DNA of 64,000 nucleotides from Embleya sp045207785. Its GTDB lineage: Bacteria > Actinomycetota > Actinomycetes > Streptomycetales > Streptomycetaceae. A program made the position numbers and the translations under genes. Under the pieces are notes generated by a model. The model saw nothing but the letters and a program-made list of their open reading frames with translations, did no database searches and had not been told where the DNA came from. The DNA is taken from assembly GCF_045207785.1 (NCBI RefSeq), contig NZ_CP108776.1, positions 4,898,001 through 4,962,000 of the forward strand, given 5' to 3'. How positions within the stretch are numbered: the first letter of the stretch is position 1; each line of letters opens with the position of its first letter. Of the stretch, positions 52,614 to 61,419 are shown piece after piece.

Positions 52614-53711
52614 ATGAAGAAGACGCAGGCCGTCATGGCCGACGGTCGCGAGATCGTCTACTACGACACCCGGGACGACGCGGTGCGCACCGCCGTCGAC
52701 ACCCGGGCGCTCGACCCCGTCGTCAGCGGGTCCGAGCTGCGCTACGACCGACTGCTCGACGAATGGGTCGTGGTCGCGTCGCACCGGCAGACCCGGACCC
52801 ACCTGCCGGCCGCCGACGCGTGCCCGCTGTGCCCGTCCACGCCCGAGCGGGCCACCGAGGTCGCGGAGGCCGACTACGAGGTCGTGGTCTTCGAGAACCG
52901 CTTCCCGTCGCTGTCGGGAGCCGGGAGCGAACCCGGCACGGAGGTCGCGACCACGCCGGACGGCGGCCCCTTCCCGCGTCGTCCGGCCGACGGCCGGTGC
53001 GAGGTGATGTGCTTCACGCCGGAGCACCGCGCGTCCTTCAAGGACCTGACCCCCGAGCGCGCGCGTCTGATCCTGGACGTGTGGACCGACCGCACCGCCG
53101 AACTGGGCGCGCTGCCCGGGGTCGAGCAGGTGTACTGCTTCGAGAACCGCGGCCGGGAGATCGGCGTCACGCTGCCGCACGCGCACGGGCAGATCTACGC
53201 GTTCCCGATGGTCACCCCGCGCACGGCGGCGATGATCCGCTCGACCGCCGCGTACCGGCACCGCACCGGCCGCAACCTGTTCGACGACATCCTCGCCGCC
53301 GAGCGCGCGGACGGCTCGCGGATCGTGGCGACGGGCGAGCACTGGACGGCGTTCGTGCCGGCCGCCGCGCGCTGGCCGTACGAGGTGCACCTGTACCCGA
53401 ATCGCCGGGTGCCGGACCTGACCGGGCTCGACGAGGACGCGCGCGCCGAGTTCGGCGGGATGTACCTCGACCTGCTGCGACGCTTCGACCGGCTCTTCGA
53501 CGGCGAGCCCGCGCCGTACATCTCGGCGTGGCAGCAGGCGCCGGTCCGCTCGGGGCGCGTCGACTTCGCGCTGCACCTGGAGCTTTTCTCGATTCGCCGG
53601 GCACCGGGCAAGCTGAAGTACCTTGCCGGCACCGAGTCCGGCATGGGCGTGTTCATCAGCGATGTGCCGCCGGAGACCGCGGCGGCACGACTGCGGGAGG
53701 TCGGCGTATGA
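52614..53711 (+). CDS. galT: Galactose-1-phosphate uridylyltransferase, 365 aa
   Basis: Second enzyme of the Leloir pathway, moving UMP from UDP-glucose to galactose-1-phosphate. It has the HIT-like fold. A C-x-x-C zinc pair is in ACPLCPS, the active site is LPHAHGQIYAFP (H-A-H-G-Q instead of H-P-H-G-Q), and WQQAP and the second His segment are near the end. ATG 52614 gives M-K-K-T-Q, the start found in Streptomyces GalT; ATG 52605 is three codons earlier, inside the -10 region. It overlaps galE by ATGA. Confidence 0.94.
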   Translation: MKKTQAVMADGREIVYYDTRDDAVRTAVDTRALDPVVSGSELRYDRLLDEWVVVASHRQTRTHLPAADACPLCPSTPERATEVAEADYEVVVFENRFPSLSGAGSEPGTEVATTPDGGPFPRRPADGRCEVMCFTPEHRASFKDLTPERARLILDVWTDRTAELGALPGVEQVYCFENRGREIGVTLPHAHGQIYAFPMVTPRTAAMIRSTAAYRHRTGRNLFDDILAAERADGSRIVATGEHWTAFVPAAARWPYEVHLYPNRRVPDLTGLDEDARAEFGGMYLDLLRRFDRLFDGEPAPYISAWQQAPVRSGRVDFALHLELFSIRRAPGKLKYLAGTESGMGVFISDVPPETAAARLREVGV

Positions 53712-54682
53712 AGCTCATGGTCACCGGCGGCGCCGGTTACGTCGGCAGCGTTGTCGCGGCGCATCTCGTCGCGGCCGGGCACGACGTGGTCGTGCTCGAC
53801 GACCTGTCCACCGGCCACCGCGACGCGGTCCCGGACAAGGCCGCGTTCGTCGAGGGCCGGGTACAGGACGCCGCGCGGCACCTGGACCCGTCGTTCGACG
53901 CGGTCCTGCACTTCGCCGCCTCCTCCCTGGTCGGCGAGTCGGTCACCAGCCCGGAGAAGTACTGGCACAACAACGTGGGCGGCTCGCTCGCGCTGCTCGA
54001 CGCGATGCGCGCGCACGGCGTCGCCCGCCTCGTGTTCTCCTCGACGGCCGCGGTGTACGGCGCGCCGGACGTCTCGCCGATCACCGAGGACGCGGCGTGC
54101 GCGCCGACGAACCCGTACGGCGCCTCGAAGCTGTCGGTCGACCAGCTGATCTCGTCGTACGCCGGTGCGCACGGGCTGCGCGCGGTGAGTCTGCGCTACT
54201 TCAACGTCGCGGGCGCGTACGGGCGGTACGGCGAGCGGCACGCCACCGAGACCCACCTGATCCCGCTGGCCCTCCAGGTGCCGCACGGGACGCGCGGCTC
54301 GGTCGCGCTGTACGGCACCGACTACCCGACCCCCGACGGGACGTGTGTGCGCGACTACATCCACGTCGCCGACCTCGCGGACGCGCACCTGCTAGCGCTG
54401 GACGCGACGGCCGAGGGCGGCGCCGCGACCGGGCACCTGGTGTGCAACCTCGGCAACGGGGTCGGCTTCTCGGTCCGCGACGTCGTGGACGCGATCAGGA
54501 CGGTGACCGGGTGCGCGGTACCGGCGCACGAGGCGCCGCGCCGGGCGGGCGATCCGCCCGTGCTCGTGGCCTCCGCCGACCGGGCCCGTGAGGTGCTGGG
54601 GTGGCGGCCCACGCGGACCTCCCTGGAGGACATCGTGGCCGACGCGTGGTCGTTCCTGCGGCAGGGCGAGGCGGCGCTGTGA
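53708..54682 (+). CDS. galE: UDP-glucose 4-epimerase, 324 aa
   Basis: An extended SDR. It begins with the NAD loop VTGGAGYVGS, then LHFAASSLVGESV, the Ser in FSSTAAVYG and the catalytic Tyr in NPYGASKLSVDQ (Y-x-x-x-K). NLGNGVGFSV and VLGWRPTRTSLEDI close it. It interconverts UDP-galactose and UDP-glucose and serves the GalT cycle. Starts inside the galT stop (ATGA) and its own stop overlaps the galK start (GTGA), showing tight coupling. Confidence 0.93.
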   Translation: MKLMVTGGAGYVGSVVAAHLVAAGHDVVVLDDLSTGHRDAVPDKAAFVEGRVQDAARHLDPSFDAVLHFAASSLVGESVTSPEKYWHNNVGGSLALLDAMRAHGVARLVFSSTAAVYGAPDVSPITEDAACAPTNPYGASKLSVDQLISSYAGAHGLRAVSLRYFNVAGAYGRYGERHATETHLIPLALQVPHGTRGSVALYGTDYPTPDGTCVRDYIHVADLADAHLLALDATAEGGAATGHLVCNLGNGVGFSVRDVVDAIRTVTGCAVPAHEAPRRAGDPPVLVASADRAREVLGWRPTRTSLEDIVADAWSFLRQGEAAL

Positions 54683-55788
54683 GCCCGTTCGCGGTCGAGG
54701 GGGTGTGGGCGGCGCCGGGGCGGGTCAACGTGATCGGCGAACACACCGACTACAACAACGGGTTCGTGCTGCCGATGGCGACCCCGCACACCGCGCGGGC
54801 CTCGGTCGGGCGGCGGGCCGACGGCCGGCTGCGGCTGGCGTCGACGCACGCGGGGAGCGAATCGGTCGACGTCGCGGTCGCCGACCTGGCGCCCGGGGCG
54901 CTGTCCGGCTGGGCCGCCTACCCGGCGGGCGTGCTGTGGGCGCTGCGAGACGCGGGCCACGACATCGGCGGCGCGGACATCCACATCGACAGCGACGTGC
55001 CGGTCGGCGCGGGCCTGTCGTCGTCGGCCGCGCTGTCCTGCGTGGTCGCGCTCGCGCTGAACGACCTGTACGAACTGGGCTGCTCGCGGGTCGAGTTGGC
55101 GCGGATCGCGCAGCGCGTCGAGACCGACTTCGTCGGCGTGCCGGTCGGCATGCTGGACCAGATGGCGTCGCTGTGCTGTACCGCGGGGCACGCGTTCTTC
55201 CTGGACTGCCGGGACCTGACGGGCAGCCATGTCCCGTTCGACTGCGAGGGCGTGGGCCTGCGCCTGCTGGTGATCGACACCCGGGCCAAGCACGCGCTGG
55301 TGGACGGCGGGTACGCGGACCGGCGGGCCTCGTGCGAGGAGGCGGCGCGGCTGCTCGGCGTACCGTCGCTGCGCGAGGTGGACGACGCGGACGCGGCCCT
55401 CGCGGCGCTGCCGGCGGGGCCGTTGCGCAACCGCGTGCGGCACGTGCTGACCGAGAACGAGCGGGTGCTGCGGGTCGTCGCGGCGCTGCGGGCCGGCGAC
55501 GTCCGGGGGATCGGCCCCGACCTGACCGCGTCGCACGCGTCGATGCGCGACGACTACACGATCTCGTGCGCCGAACTGGACACGGCCGTGGACACCGCGC
55601 TGGCCGCGGGTGCGCTCGGCGCGCGCCTGGTCGGCGGCGGCTTCGGCGGCTCGGTGATCGCGCTGACCGCCGCGGACCGCTGCGACGCGGTCGCGGAGGC
55701 GGTCGAGAAGTCCTTCGCGGCCCGGGGCTTCACGGCCCCGCGCTTCTTCGGGGCGATTCCGTCGGCGGGCGCACGCCGGGTCGACTGA
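54679..55788 (+). CDS. galK: Galactokinase, 369 aa
   Basis: A GHMP kinase. GRVNVIGEHTDYNNGFVLPMA is the galactokinase signature, VPVGAGLSSSAAL is the ATP loop, and RLVGGGFGGSVIAL is the third GHMP motif. It phosphorylates galactose at O1 for GalT. GTG 54679 overlaps the galE stop. It is the last gene of the operon, followed by a 10-bp hairpin. Length is within the usual range. Confidence 0.94.
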   Translation: MSPFAVEGVWAAPGRVNVIGEHTDYNNGFVLPMATPHTARASVGRRADGRLRLASTHAGSESVDVAVADLAPGALSGWAAYPAGVLWALRDAGHDIGGADIHIDSDVPVGAGLSSSAALSCVVALALNDLYELGCSRVELARIAQRVETDFVGVPVGMLDQMASLCCTAGHAFFLDCRDLTGSHVPFDCEGVGLRLLVIDTRAKHALVDGGYADRRASCEEAARLLGVPSLREVDDADAALAALPAGPLRNRVRHVLTENERVLRVVAALRAGDVRGIGPDLTASHASMRDDYTISCAELDTAVDTALAAGALGARLVGGGFGGSVIALTAADRCDAVAEAVEKSFAARGFTAPRFFGAIPSAGARRVD

Positions 55789-55798
55789 ACACCCCCGT

Positions 55799-55832
55799 GG
55801 GTCGGCGCACGACTGCGGTCGCGCGCCGACCC
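55799..55832 (+). terminator. Hairpin terminator after galK
   Basis: GGGTCGGCGC (55799-55808) pairs perfectly with GCGCCGACCC (55823-55832). It starts 10 bases after the galK stop codon. Confidence 0.78.
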
Positions 55833-56315
55833 GCGGTGCCGTGCGCCGAGCCGGCGGCACCGGCCCGCCCTCCGGAGTCGTCTACCGGCGGGCATGGGGC
55901 GGCGCGCGCAAGCCTGTGCCGCCACCCGAGCAGTTCGCTTGGCCACGCGGTAAGAGGATGGAGGACCTGCGGCACACCCGCCTTACCGAGTGGCCGAATG
56001 CCGCGGGCCGCCCGCGCAGGTGGTTGTGTGGGCGGGGAACAGCGTTGCCGCTCTGCTCACGGCCTACGCTCTGTGCATTTCCGGCCACGAAGCGGACCCG
56101 CACAAGCGCATCGAAGCGGCGCTATCCATGGCCGGAGAAAACTTCGCCGCGTATTCGGCGCAGCCACCCGGATAACCCCGGTGACAGCCGGACAGCGCCG
56201 GATCCCCGACGATTCACCCGGCGGGTGGTCCGGCGCTTCGGCATGTCTGGTGATACCTACTCTGACCTGCGCGGACGCCGCCCGGGGGTGCGGGCGGCGG
56301 ACGGCGGCGTGGCTG
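55833..56315. other. Stretch between galK and tRNA-Arg without a confirmed gene
   Basis: One 61-codon frame at 55990-56175 (ATG; ending P-P-G-stop) has a more gene-like composition than its surroundings (AGNSVAALLTAYALC helix, then PHKRIEAALSMAGENF). It has no ribosome binding site and no recognised family. It could be a small gene or the remnant of a longer one. Otherwise no features. Confidence 0.3.
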
Positions 56316-56388
56316 TGCCCCCGGCAGGACTCGAACCTGCGACCAAGTGCTTAGAAGGCACCTGCTCTGTCCACTGAGCTACGAGGGC
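56316..56388 (-). tRNA. tRNA-Arg (anticodon TCT)
   Basis: The minus strand folds into a 73-base tRNA: acceptor stem from 56388-56382 with 56323-56317, D arm with TAGCTCAGTGG, anticodon loop CTTCTAA giving TCT, T arm with GGTTCGAGTCC, and discriminator A. CCA is not encoded. AGA codons are rare in this genome, so this is a low-use isoacceptor. Confidence 0.93.
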
Positions 56389-56549
56389 GTGGGCGAATCA
56401 GGATCTTGCACTGGATCCGGTCGCGGCACAACAGAATAGGGCCGTGTGCATGCCTCACCGACGTTCCGGTGGTCACCGTTACCTGATCAGACGCAGTTGG
56501 CGGCCAGAATGTGATCAGAGAAGGCCCGAAACGGACAGAGGGAGGCTCA

Positions 56550-57602
56550 GTGGGTCCCACAAGGACTGTACTTGTCGGCTACGGCGTAGGGGGCTCGGCG
56601 TTCCACGCCCCGGTCGTCGAGGCCGTCGACGGGCTTGAACTGGTCGCCGTGGTGACCGGGAATCCCGATCGGCAGGCCGACGCGCGCAAGCGCCATCCGG
56701 GTGCGGACGTGATCGGGACGACCGACGAGATGTTCGCCCGCGCGGGTGACTTCGATCTCGTCGTGATCACCGTGCCGAACCGGTTCCACGTGCCGCTGGC
56801 GACGCGGGCGCTGGAGGCGGGGCTGCACGTGGTGGTGGACAAGCCGTTCGCGGGGACCGCCGCGCAGGGGCGTGCGCTCGCGGCGACGGCGGCGAGGCAC
56901 GAGCGGTTGCTGGGGGTGTACCAGAACCGGCGGTTCGACGGTGACTTCAAGACCGTGCGGCGCCTGGTCGGGGACGGCCGGCTCGGCGACGTGTACCGCT
57001 TCGAGTCGCGGTTCGAGCGGTGGCGGCCGGACGTCCGGACCGAGGGCTGGAAGGAGCAGGCCGACCCCGAGGCGTTGGGCGGGATCCTGTACGACCTCGG
57101 CACGCACCTGATCGACCAGGCCGTGGCGCTCTTCGGGCGGCCCACGCACGTGTACGCCGAACTGGACACCCGTCGGGCCGGGGCGCTCGTGGACGACGAC
57201 AGCTTCGTCGCGCTTACGCACGCGAGCGGTGTGCGGTCGCACCTGTGGATGAGTGCGACGGCGGCCGATCTCGGGCCGCGCTTTCGGGTGCTCGGGTCGA
57301 AGGCGTCGTACGTGAAGTTCGGCATGGACCCGCAGGAGGAGCTGCTGCGGGCGGGCGCGGACGTCGGTACGCCCGGGTGGGGGACCGAGGGGCCCGACGC
57401 GTGGGGGGTGCTCGGAACGCCCGGCGCCGTCGAGCCGGTCGAGACCGAGCCCGGCGCGTACCAGGACTACTACGCCGCGATCGAGCGCGCGGTGCGCGGT
57501 GCGGGTGAGCCGCCGGTGCGGATCGAGGAGGCGGTGACCGTCCTGGAGACGATCGAGGCGGCGCGACGGTCGTCCGCCGACGGAGTGACCGTCGCGCTGT
57601 GA
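56550..57602 (+). CDS. Gfo/Idh/MocA family oxidoreductase, 350 aa
   Basis: NAD(P)-dependent sugar-type dehydrogenase. The N-terminal Rossmann motif VLVGYGVGGSAFHAP leads; VVITVPNRFHVPLATRALEAG and HVVVDKPFAG contain the conserved E-K-P-like lysine (here D-K-P). The C-terminal alpha/beta domain begins at GVYQNRRFDGDF and includes LGGILYDLGTHLIDQA with the catalytic His. The substrate (sugar or inositol) is not known. GTG 56550 has AGGGAGG upstream; a GTG at 56511 is an in-frame alternative. It stands between tRNA-Arg and dynA. Confidence 0.9.
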   Translation: MGPTRTVLVGYGVGGSAFHAPVVEAVDGLELVAVVTGNPDRQADARKRHPGADVIGTTDEMFARAGDFDLVVITVPNRFHVPLATRALEAGLHVVVDKPFAGTAAQGRALAATAARHERLLGVYQNRRFDGDFKTVRRLVGDGRLGDVYRFESRFERWRPDVRTEGWKEQADPEALGGILYDLGTHLIDQAVALFGRPTHVYAELDTRRAGALVDDDSFVALTHASGVRSHLWMSATAADLGPRFRVLGSKASYVKFGMDPQEELLRAGADVGTPGWGTEGPDAWGVLGTPGAVEPVETEPGAYQDYYAAIERAVRGAGEPPVRIEEAVTVLETIEAARRSSADGVTVAL

Positions 57603-57658
57603 CGCGGGGAACGCGTTGAGAATGCGGACAATTCGGGCATTGGGCGCTCGTGGTGATC

Positions 57659-59044
57659 ATGGGAAGCGACCGCCTGTCCGCAGCTCTCGCGGACCTGCGG
57701 GAACAGGTCGTGGCGACGTGCTTCCCGCTCGACCTGCCCGGTGCCGTCCAGGCGCGGCTGGCTCGTCGTGAGCTGATCGACCAGCTCGGCGACTACGTGC
57801 TGCCGCGCCTCGCGGTGCCGCGCGCGCCGCTGCTCGCGGTGGTCGGCGGGTCCACCGGTGCCGGGCGGTCCGCGCTGGTGAACGCGTTGGTCGGTCGGGA
57901 GGTCACCGCGGTCGGCGCACTGCGGCCGACCACGCGCGTGCCGGTCATGGTGTGTCGCTCCGGGGACCGGCACTGGTTCGCCCGAGAGCGCGGCATCGAG
58001 CTGCGGTTGGACGAACGGGTGCCGCCGGGGCTGGCGTTCCTCGACGTACCCGACATCGACTCGGTGTCCGCCGACAACCGACGCGTCGCGGTGCGCCTGC
58101 TCGGCGCCGCCGACCTGTGGATCTTCGTCACCACCGCGTCCCGCTACGCCGACGCGGCGCCGTGGCACCTGCTCCGGCTCGCGCACGACCGCAACACGCG
58201 GCTGGTGATCGTGCTGAACCGGGTGCCGCCGGAAGCACTCGACCGGGTACGCCCCGACTTCGTCGGGCTGTTGCGCCGGGCGGGACTCGGCGACGTGCCG
58301 CTGTACCCGATCGCGGAGACCGCGCCGGGGACCGGTCTGCCCGAGCGCAACGTGGTACCGATCCGGACCTGGCTGGCCGCGCGCGCCGCGGATCCGGACG
58401 CGCGGGCCGCGGTCGTCCGGCGCACGCTCGGCGGGCTGCTGCACAGCCTCGATCGGCGGGTGCCGCCGCTCGCACAGGCGGTGACGCGGCAGTGCGAGGC
58501 GGCGGGGCGCGTTCGCGCGTGCGTGGATCGGGCCTACGCGACGACGTCGCGGTGGGCGCTCAAGGCCCTCGACGACGGCTCGCTGCTGCGTGGCGCGGCG
58601 GTGACGTGTTGGTGCGACGGGGACGCGGCGGGGACCGCGCGGGCGGTTCGGGCGAGCCTGGACGCGCTGGTGGCCGACGCGTTCGCGCGGGGTGCGGATC
58701 GGTCGCTGGGGTGTCTGCCGCAGGGCGGGGTGCGGCGGGTGGGGGCCGCGCCGTTCGCGTGGGTGGGGGAGGATCTCGCGTTGATCGCGGCGGTCGGTGG
58801 CGTGGGTCCGGGGTCCGGGGCCGGGCCGGGGATCGGGCCGGAGGCGGCGGGGCGGCTCGGTACGCGGATCGGGGCCGAGCGGGCCGCGCGGCTGATCCTG
58901 GAGGTGCGGCGGGGGCTGCGGCGTGACGTCACGGCGGCGCTCGACGGCGAGCGGGCCCGGCGGCTCGCCGTGGTGGAGGCGCCGGACGGGCGGGTCGGCG
59001 CCGGGCTGATCGAGGCGCTCGACGTGGTGCGGAGGAGCGCGTGA
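57659..59044 (+). CDS. dynA: Dynamin-like GTPase DynA-type, 461 aa
   Basis: An N-terminal helical part is followed by a dynamin-type G domain: P-loop GGSTGAGRSAL with Arg70 in place of the usual lysine, RPTTRVPV as G2, FLDVPDIDS as G3 and VIVLNRVPP as G4. The second half is helical. There are no clear membrane helices. It is coupled by GTGA to a second dynamin-like gene and followed by ssbB. In Streptomyces the adjacent pair DynA/DynB stabilises FtsZ rings at sporulation septa; the symbol follows that synteny. The Lys-to-Arg change could weaken GTP hydrolysis. ATG 57659 is preferred over GTG 57650. Confidence 0.78.
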   Translation: MGSDRLSAALADLREQVVATCFPLDLPGAVQARLARRELIDQLGDYVLPRLAVPRAPLLAVVGGSTGAGRSALVNALVGREVTAVGALRPTTRVPVMVCRSGDRHWFARERGIELRLDERVPPGLAFLDVPDIDSVSADNRRVAVRLLGAADLWIFVTTASRYADAAPWHLLRLAHDRNTRLVIVLNRVPPEALDRVRPDFVGLLRRAGLGDVPLYPIAETAPGTGLPERNVVPIRTWLAARAADPDARAAVVRRTLGGLLHSLDRRVPPLAQAVTRQCEAAGRVRACVDRAYATTSRWALKALDDGSLLRGAAVTCWCDGDAAGTARAVRASLDALVADAFARGADRSLGCLPQGGVRRVGAAPFAWVGEDLALIAAVGGVGPGSGAGPGIGPEAAGRLGTRIGAERAARLILEVRRGLRRDVTAALDGERARRLAVVEAPDGRVGAGLIEALDVVRRSA

Positions 59045-60708
59045 CCGCCGACCGTCACCTCGACCGGGACCTCGACCGGCACGTCGACCGGTTCGCCCTG
59101 CGGCGCGCGCGGCACGCGGCCTGCAGCGCCGAGTCCGGCCGATTGCTCGCTCGGCTGGTCGCGCTCGACCGGACTGCGGCGCTGGCCCGCGATCGCCTGC
59201 CGGCGGCCGATCTCGCCGCCGTCGAGGATCTGCTCGGCCATGCCGACACCCGGCTCGGCCCGGCGACGTGGCACACGGTCGTCGCGCTCGCGGGCGCCAC
59301 CGGGGGCGGCAAGTCGTCGTTGTTCAACCTGCTCACCGGGCTTCGGCTGGCGGAGACCGGGGCACGGCGGCCGACCACGCGGACCACGCTCGCGTGCGCG
59401 TGGGATGCGGACGGCGCCGCGCCGCTGCTGGACCTGATCGGGGTCGAGCCGCCGAACCGGGTGGCCAGGCACGGTTCGTTGGACGCGCGACGCGGCGAGA
59501 TGCCCGCCGGCCTCGTCCTGCTCGACCTGCCCGACCACGACTCGATCGACCTCGCGCACCGCCACGAGGTGGACGCGGTGGTGGCGGTCGCGGACCACAT
59601 CGTGTGGGTGCTCGATCCGCAGAAGTACGCGGACGCCCTCGTGCACGACCGCTACCTGCGTCCGCTGCACCACCACGGGCGCAGCATGACCGTCGTGCTC
59701 AACCACGCGGACCGGCTGCCGCCCGGCGACCTCGCGGCGTGCCTGACCGATGTGCGCGCGTTGCTGGCCGCGGACGGGCTGGCCGAGGTACGGGTGTTGG
59801 CGACGTCGCCGGAGACCGGGCTGGGGATTGCCGAGCTGCGGCGGGTGGTGGTGGCCGCGGCCGGGAACGGTGAGGCGCCGGTGGCCCGGCTTTCCGCCGA
59901 CGTGGACGCGTTGACGGAGCGGCTGGGTCGCTGTTTCGCGGGCGCGGTGCCGGGTGTGGACGCGTTTACGGCGGGGGATCGCGACGCGCTCGTGGACGGG
60001 CTGTGCGACGCGGCCGGGGTGGCGGTGGTGGCGGCCGCCGCGGGGGAGGGGCCGGGGACGCCGGTCGGGCCGTTGTGGCGGCGGGCGCGGCGGGTGGCGG
60101 TGCGGCCCGCGCCGGTGCAGGTGCATCGGGCCGAGCAGGCGATTCGGCGGGCGGGGGCGACGTTGACGGAGGGGCTGCCGATGGCGTGGCAGGGCGGGGT
60201 GCATCGGGTGTTGGCGGAGGGGCTGCGGCGGTTGCCCGGGGAGTTGGACGCCGGGCGGATGGAGGACGGGCCGGCCGGGGGCGGGGCCGAGTGTGTGCCG
60301 GAGCCGGCGCCGCCGACCGTCGGGGCGCGCATCGCGGCGGGGGTGCAGTGGGTGGGGCTGGTCGCGGTCGTGGTGGGGTCGGCCGGCGCCGTGTCGGCGC
60401 TGACGGGGGTGCCGGTCGTGCGGTGGTTCGGGGTGCCGGGGCCGTCGTGGGTGGTGTTCGCGGGGCTTGTGGCGGTCGGGGTCGGGGCGTGGTTCGGACG
60501 TCGGGAGGCGCGGGCGGCGGCGGTGCGGCGGGTGGACGAGGTGGGGGCGGCGCTGCGGGGGCGGGTGCGGGACGCGGCGGATCGGTTGCTGGTGGGGCCG
60601 GCGGAGGCGGAGCTGGATCGGTATCGGGAGGCGCACGGGTGTTTTGTGGCGGCCCGGGAGGGCCCGGGAGGGAGCGAGGGAGTGGGATGGGGTGGGGGAG
60701 CGGGGTGA
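59041..60708 (+). CDS. dynB: Dynamin-like membrane GTPase DynB-type, 555 aa
   Basis: The G domain is complete: P-loop GATGGGKSSLFN with Lys91, RRPTTRTTL as G2, LLDLPDHDS as G3 and VVLNHADRL as G4. Two membrane helices (about residues 435-480: VGLVAVVVGSAGAVSAL and WVVFAGLVAVGVGAWF) and a short cytoplasmic helical tail follow, as in the membrane partner of Streptomyces dynamin pairs. Starts inside the dynA stop (GTGA). The Gly-rich end may be disordered. It acts with DynA and division proteins at the sporulation septum (inference from family and context). Confidence 0.82.
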   Translation: MTADRHLDRDLDRHVDRFALRRARHAACSAESGRLLARLVALDRTAALARDRLPAADLAAVEDLLGHADTRLGPATWHTVVALAGATGGGKSSLFNLLTGLRLAETGARRPTTRTTLACAWDADGAAPLLDLIGVEPPNRVARHGSLDARRGEMPAGLVLLDLPDHDSIDLAHRHEVDAVVAVADHIVWVLDPQKYADALVHDRYLRPLHHHGRSMTVVLNHADRLPPGDLAACLTDVRALLAADGLAEVRVLATSPETGLGIAELRRVVVAAAGNGEAPVARLSADVDALTERLGRCFAGAVPGVDAFTAGDRDALVDGLCDAAGVAVVAAAAGEGPGTPVGPLWRRARRVAVRPAPVQVHRAEQAIRRAGATLTEGLPMAWQGGVHRVLAEGLRRLPGELDAGRMEDGPAGGGAECVPEPAPPTVGARIAAGVQWVGLVAVVVGSAGAVSALTGVPVVRWFGVPGPSWVVFAGLVAVGVGAWFGRREARAAAVRRVDEVGAALRGRVRDAADRLLVGPAEAELDRYREAHGCFVAAREGPGGSEGVGWGGGAG

Positions 60709-60723
60709 GTTGGGGGTGGGGCC

Positions 60724-60784
60724 GGTGTCGGAGGCCGGTGTCGCGGAGGCGGTGTCGTGGAGGCGGTGTCGTGGAGGCGGTGTC
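60724..60784 (+). repeat. 14-base tandem repeats after dynB
   Basis: GGAGGCGGTGTCGT is repeated three times (60745-60784) after two degenerate copies beginning at 60724. The unit itself contains GGAGG. It lies between dynB and ssbB. Confidence 0.78.
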
Positions 60785-60797
60785 CCCCACGTGGGGG
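60784..60797. other. Perfect 14-base palindrome CCCCCACGTGGGGG
   Basis: It follows the tandem repeats and precedes two DnaA boxes. It may be the end of dynAB transcription or a protein-binding dyad. Confidence 0.6.
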
Positions 60798-60824
60798 TCC
60801 GTGTCACCTGCGTGAGTGAACGCG

Positions 60825-60851
60825 TTGTCCACAGGCGCCGAGTTGTCCACA
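60825..60851 (+). promoter_or_regulatory. Two DnaA boxes upstream of ssbB
   Basis: TTGTCCACA, the preferred Streptomyces DnaA box, occurs perfectly at 60825-60833 and 60843-60851, 18 bases apart and in the same orientation, about 100 bases before ssbB. DnaA could regulate ssbB or be titrated there. Confidence 0.72.
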
Positions 60852-60948
60852 GCCGGCGACGTACCGCCGGGCGGTGGCCTCCGGGTGCCGGATCGTCGAG
60901 GGCGGACGGCGTTGTTGCGGGGCACGCCGGCGACTCACGGAGGCAAGT

Positions 60949-61419
60949 GTGGACACGTACGTGACGGTGGTCGGCAACGCGGCGAGCGACGTCCGAGTGC
61001 AGATGACCCAGGCCGGCGTCCCGCTCGCGCGGTTTCGGCTGGCGGTGTCGCCGCGCCGCTTCGATCGGGAGACGAAGCAGTGGGTGTCGGGGGACGCGTC
61101 CTTCTACACGGTGGCGTGCTGGCGGGGGCTCGCGGAGAACGTGACGAGTTCGATCGACAAGGGCGATCCGCTCGTGGTCACGGGCCGGTTGCGGGTGCGT
61201 GAATGGGAGCGGGAGGGCCGCTGGTTCACGGTGACCGAGATCGACGCGGCGTCGGTGGGACACGACCTCGCGCGGGGGGTGGCGGAGTTTCGGCGGGTGG
61301 GCCGACCACCCAGGCTGATCGTCGTCGAGGGCTCGGCGGACGCGGGTCCGGTGGGTGAGCAGGGCTCGCTCGCGATCGAGGCCGCGAGCGTGCCGGCGGT
61401 CGCGGAGGAGGCGGCATGA
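60949..61419 (+). CDS. ssbB: Single-stranded DNA-binding protein SsbB-type, 156 aa
   Basis: An OB-fold SSB. D-T-Y-V-T-V-V-G-N opens it, then PLARFRLAVSPRRFD, GDASFYTVACWRGLAENV and GDPLVVTGRLRVREWE. The C-terminal tail lacks the acidic D-D-x-P-F tip of the essential SsbA, so it is the shorter paralogue. In Streptomyces SsbB acts in chromosome segregation during sporulation, fitting its place behind dynAB. The GTG at 60949 has GGAGG six bases upstream. Confidence 0.88.
   Translation: MDTYVTVVGNAASDVRVQMTQAGVPLARFRLAVSPRRFDRETKQWVSGDASFYTVACWRGLAENVTSSIDKGDPLVVTGRLRVREWEREGRWFTVTEIDAASVGHDLARGVAEFRRVGRPPRLIVVEGSADAGPVGEQGSLAIEAASVPAVAEEAA

Noticed and set aside
56316..56388. tRNA-Arg as an integration site with an adjacent integrated element
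   Set aside because: No integrase gene and no repeated copy of the tRNA 3' end were found in the window.
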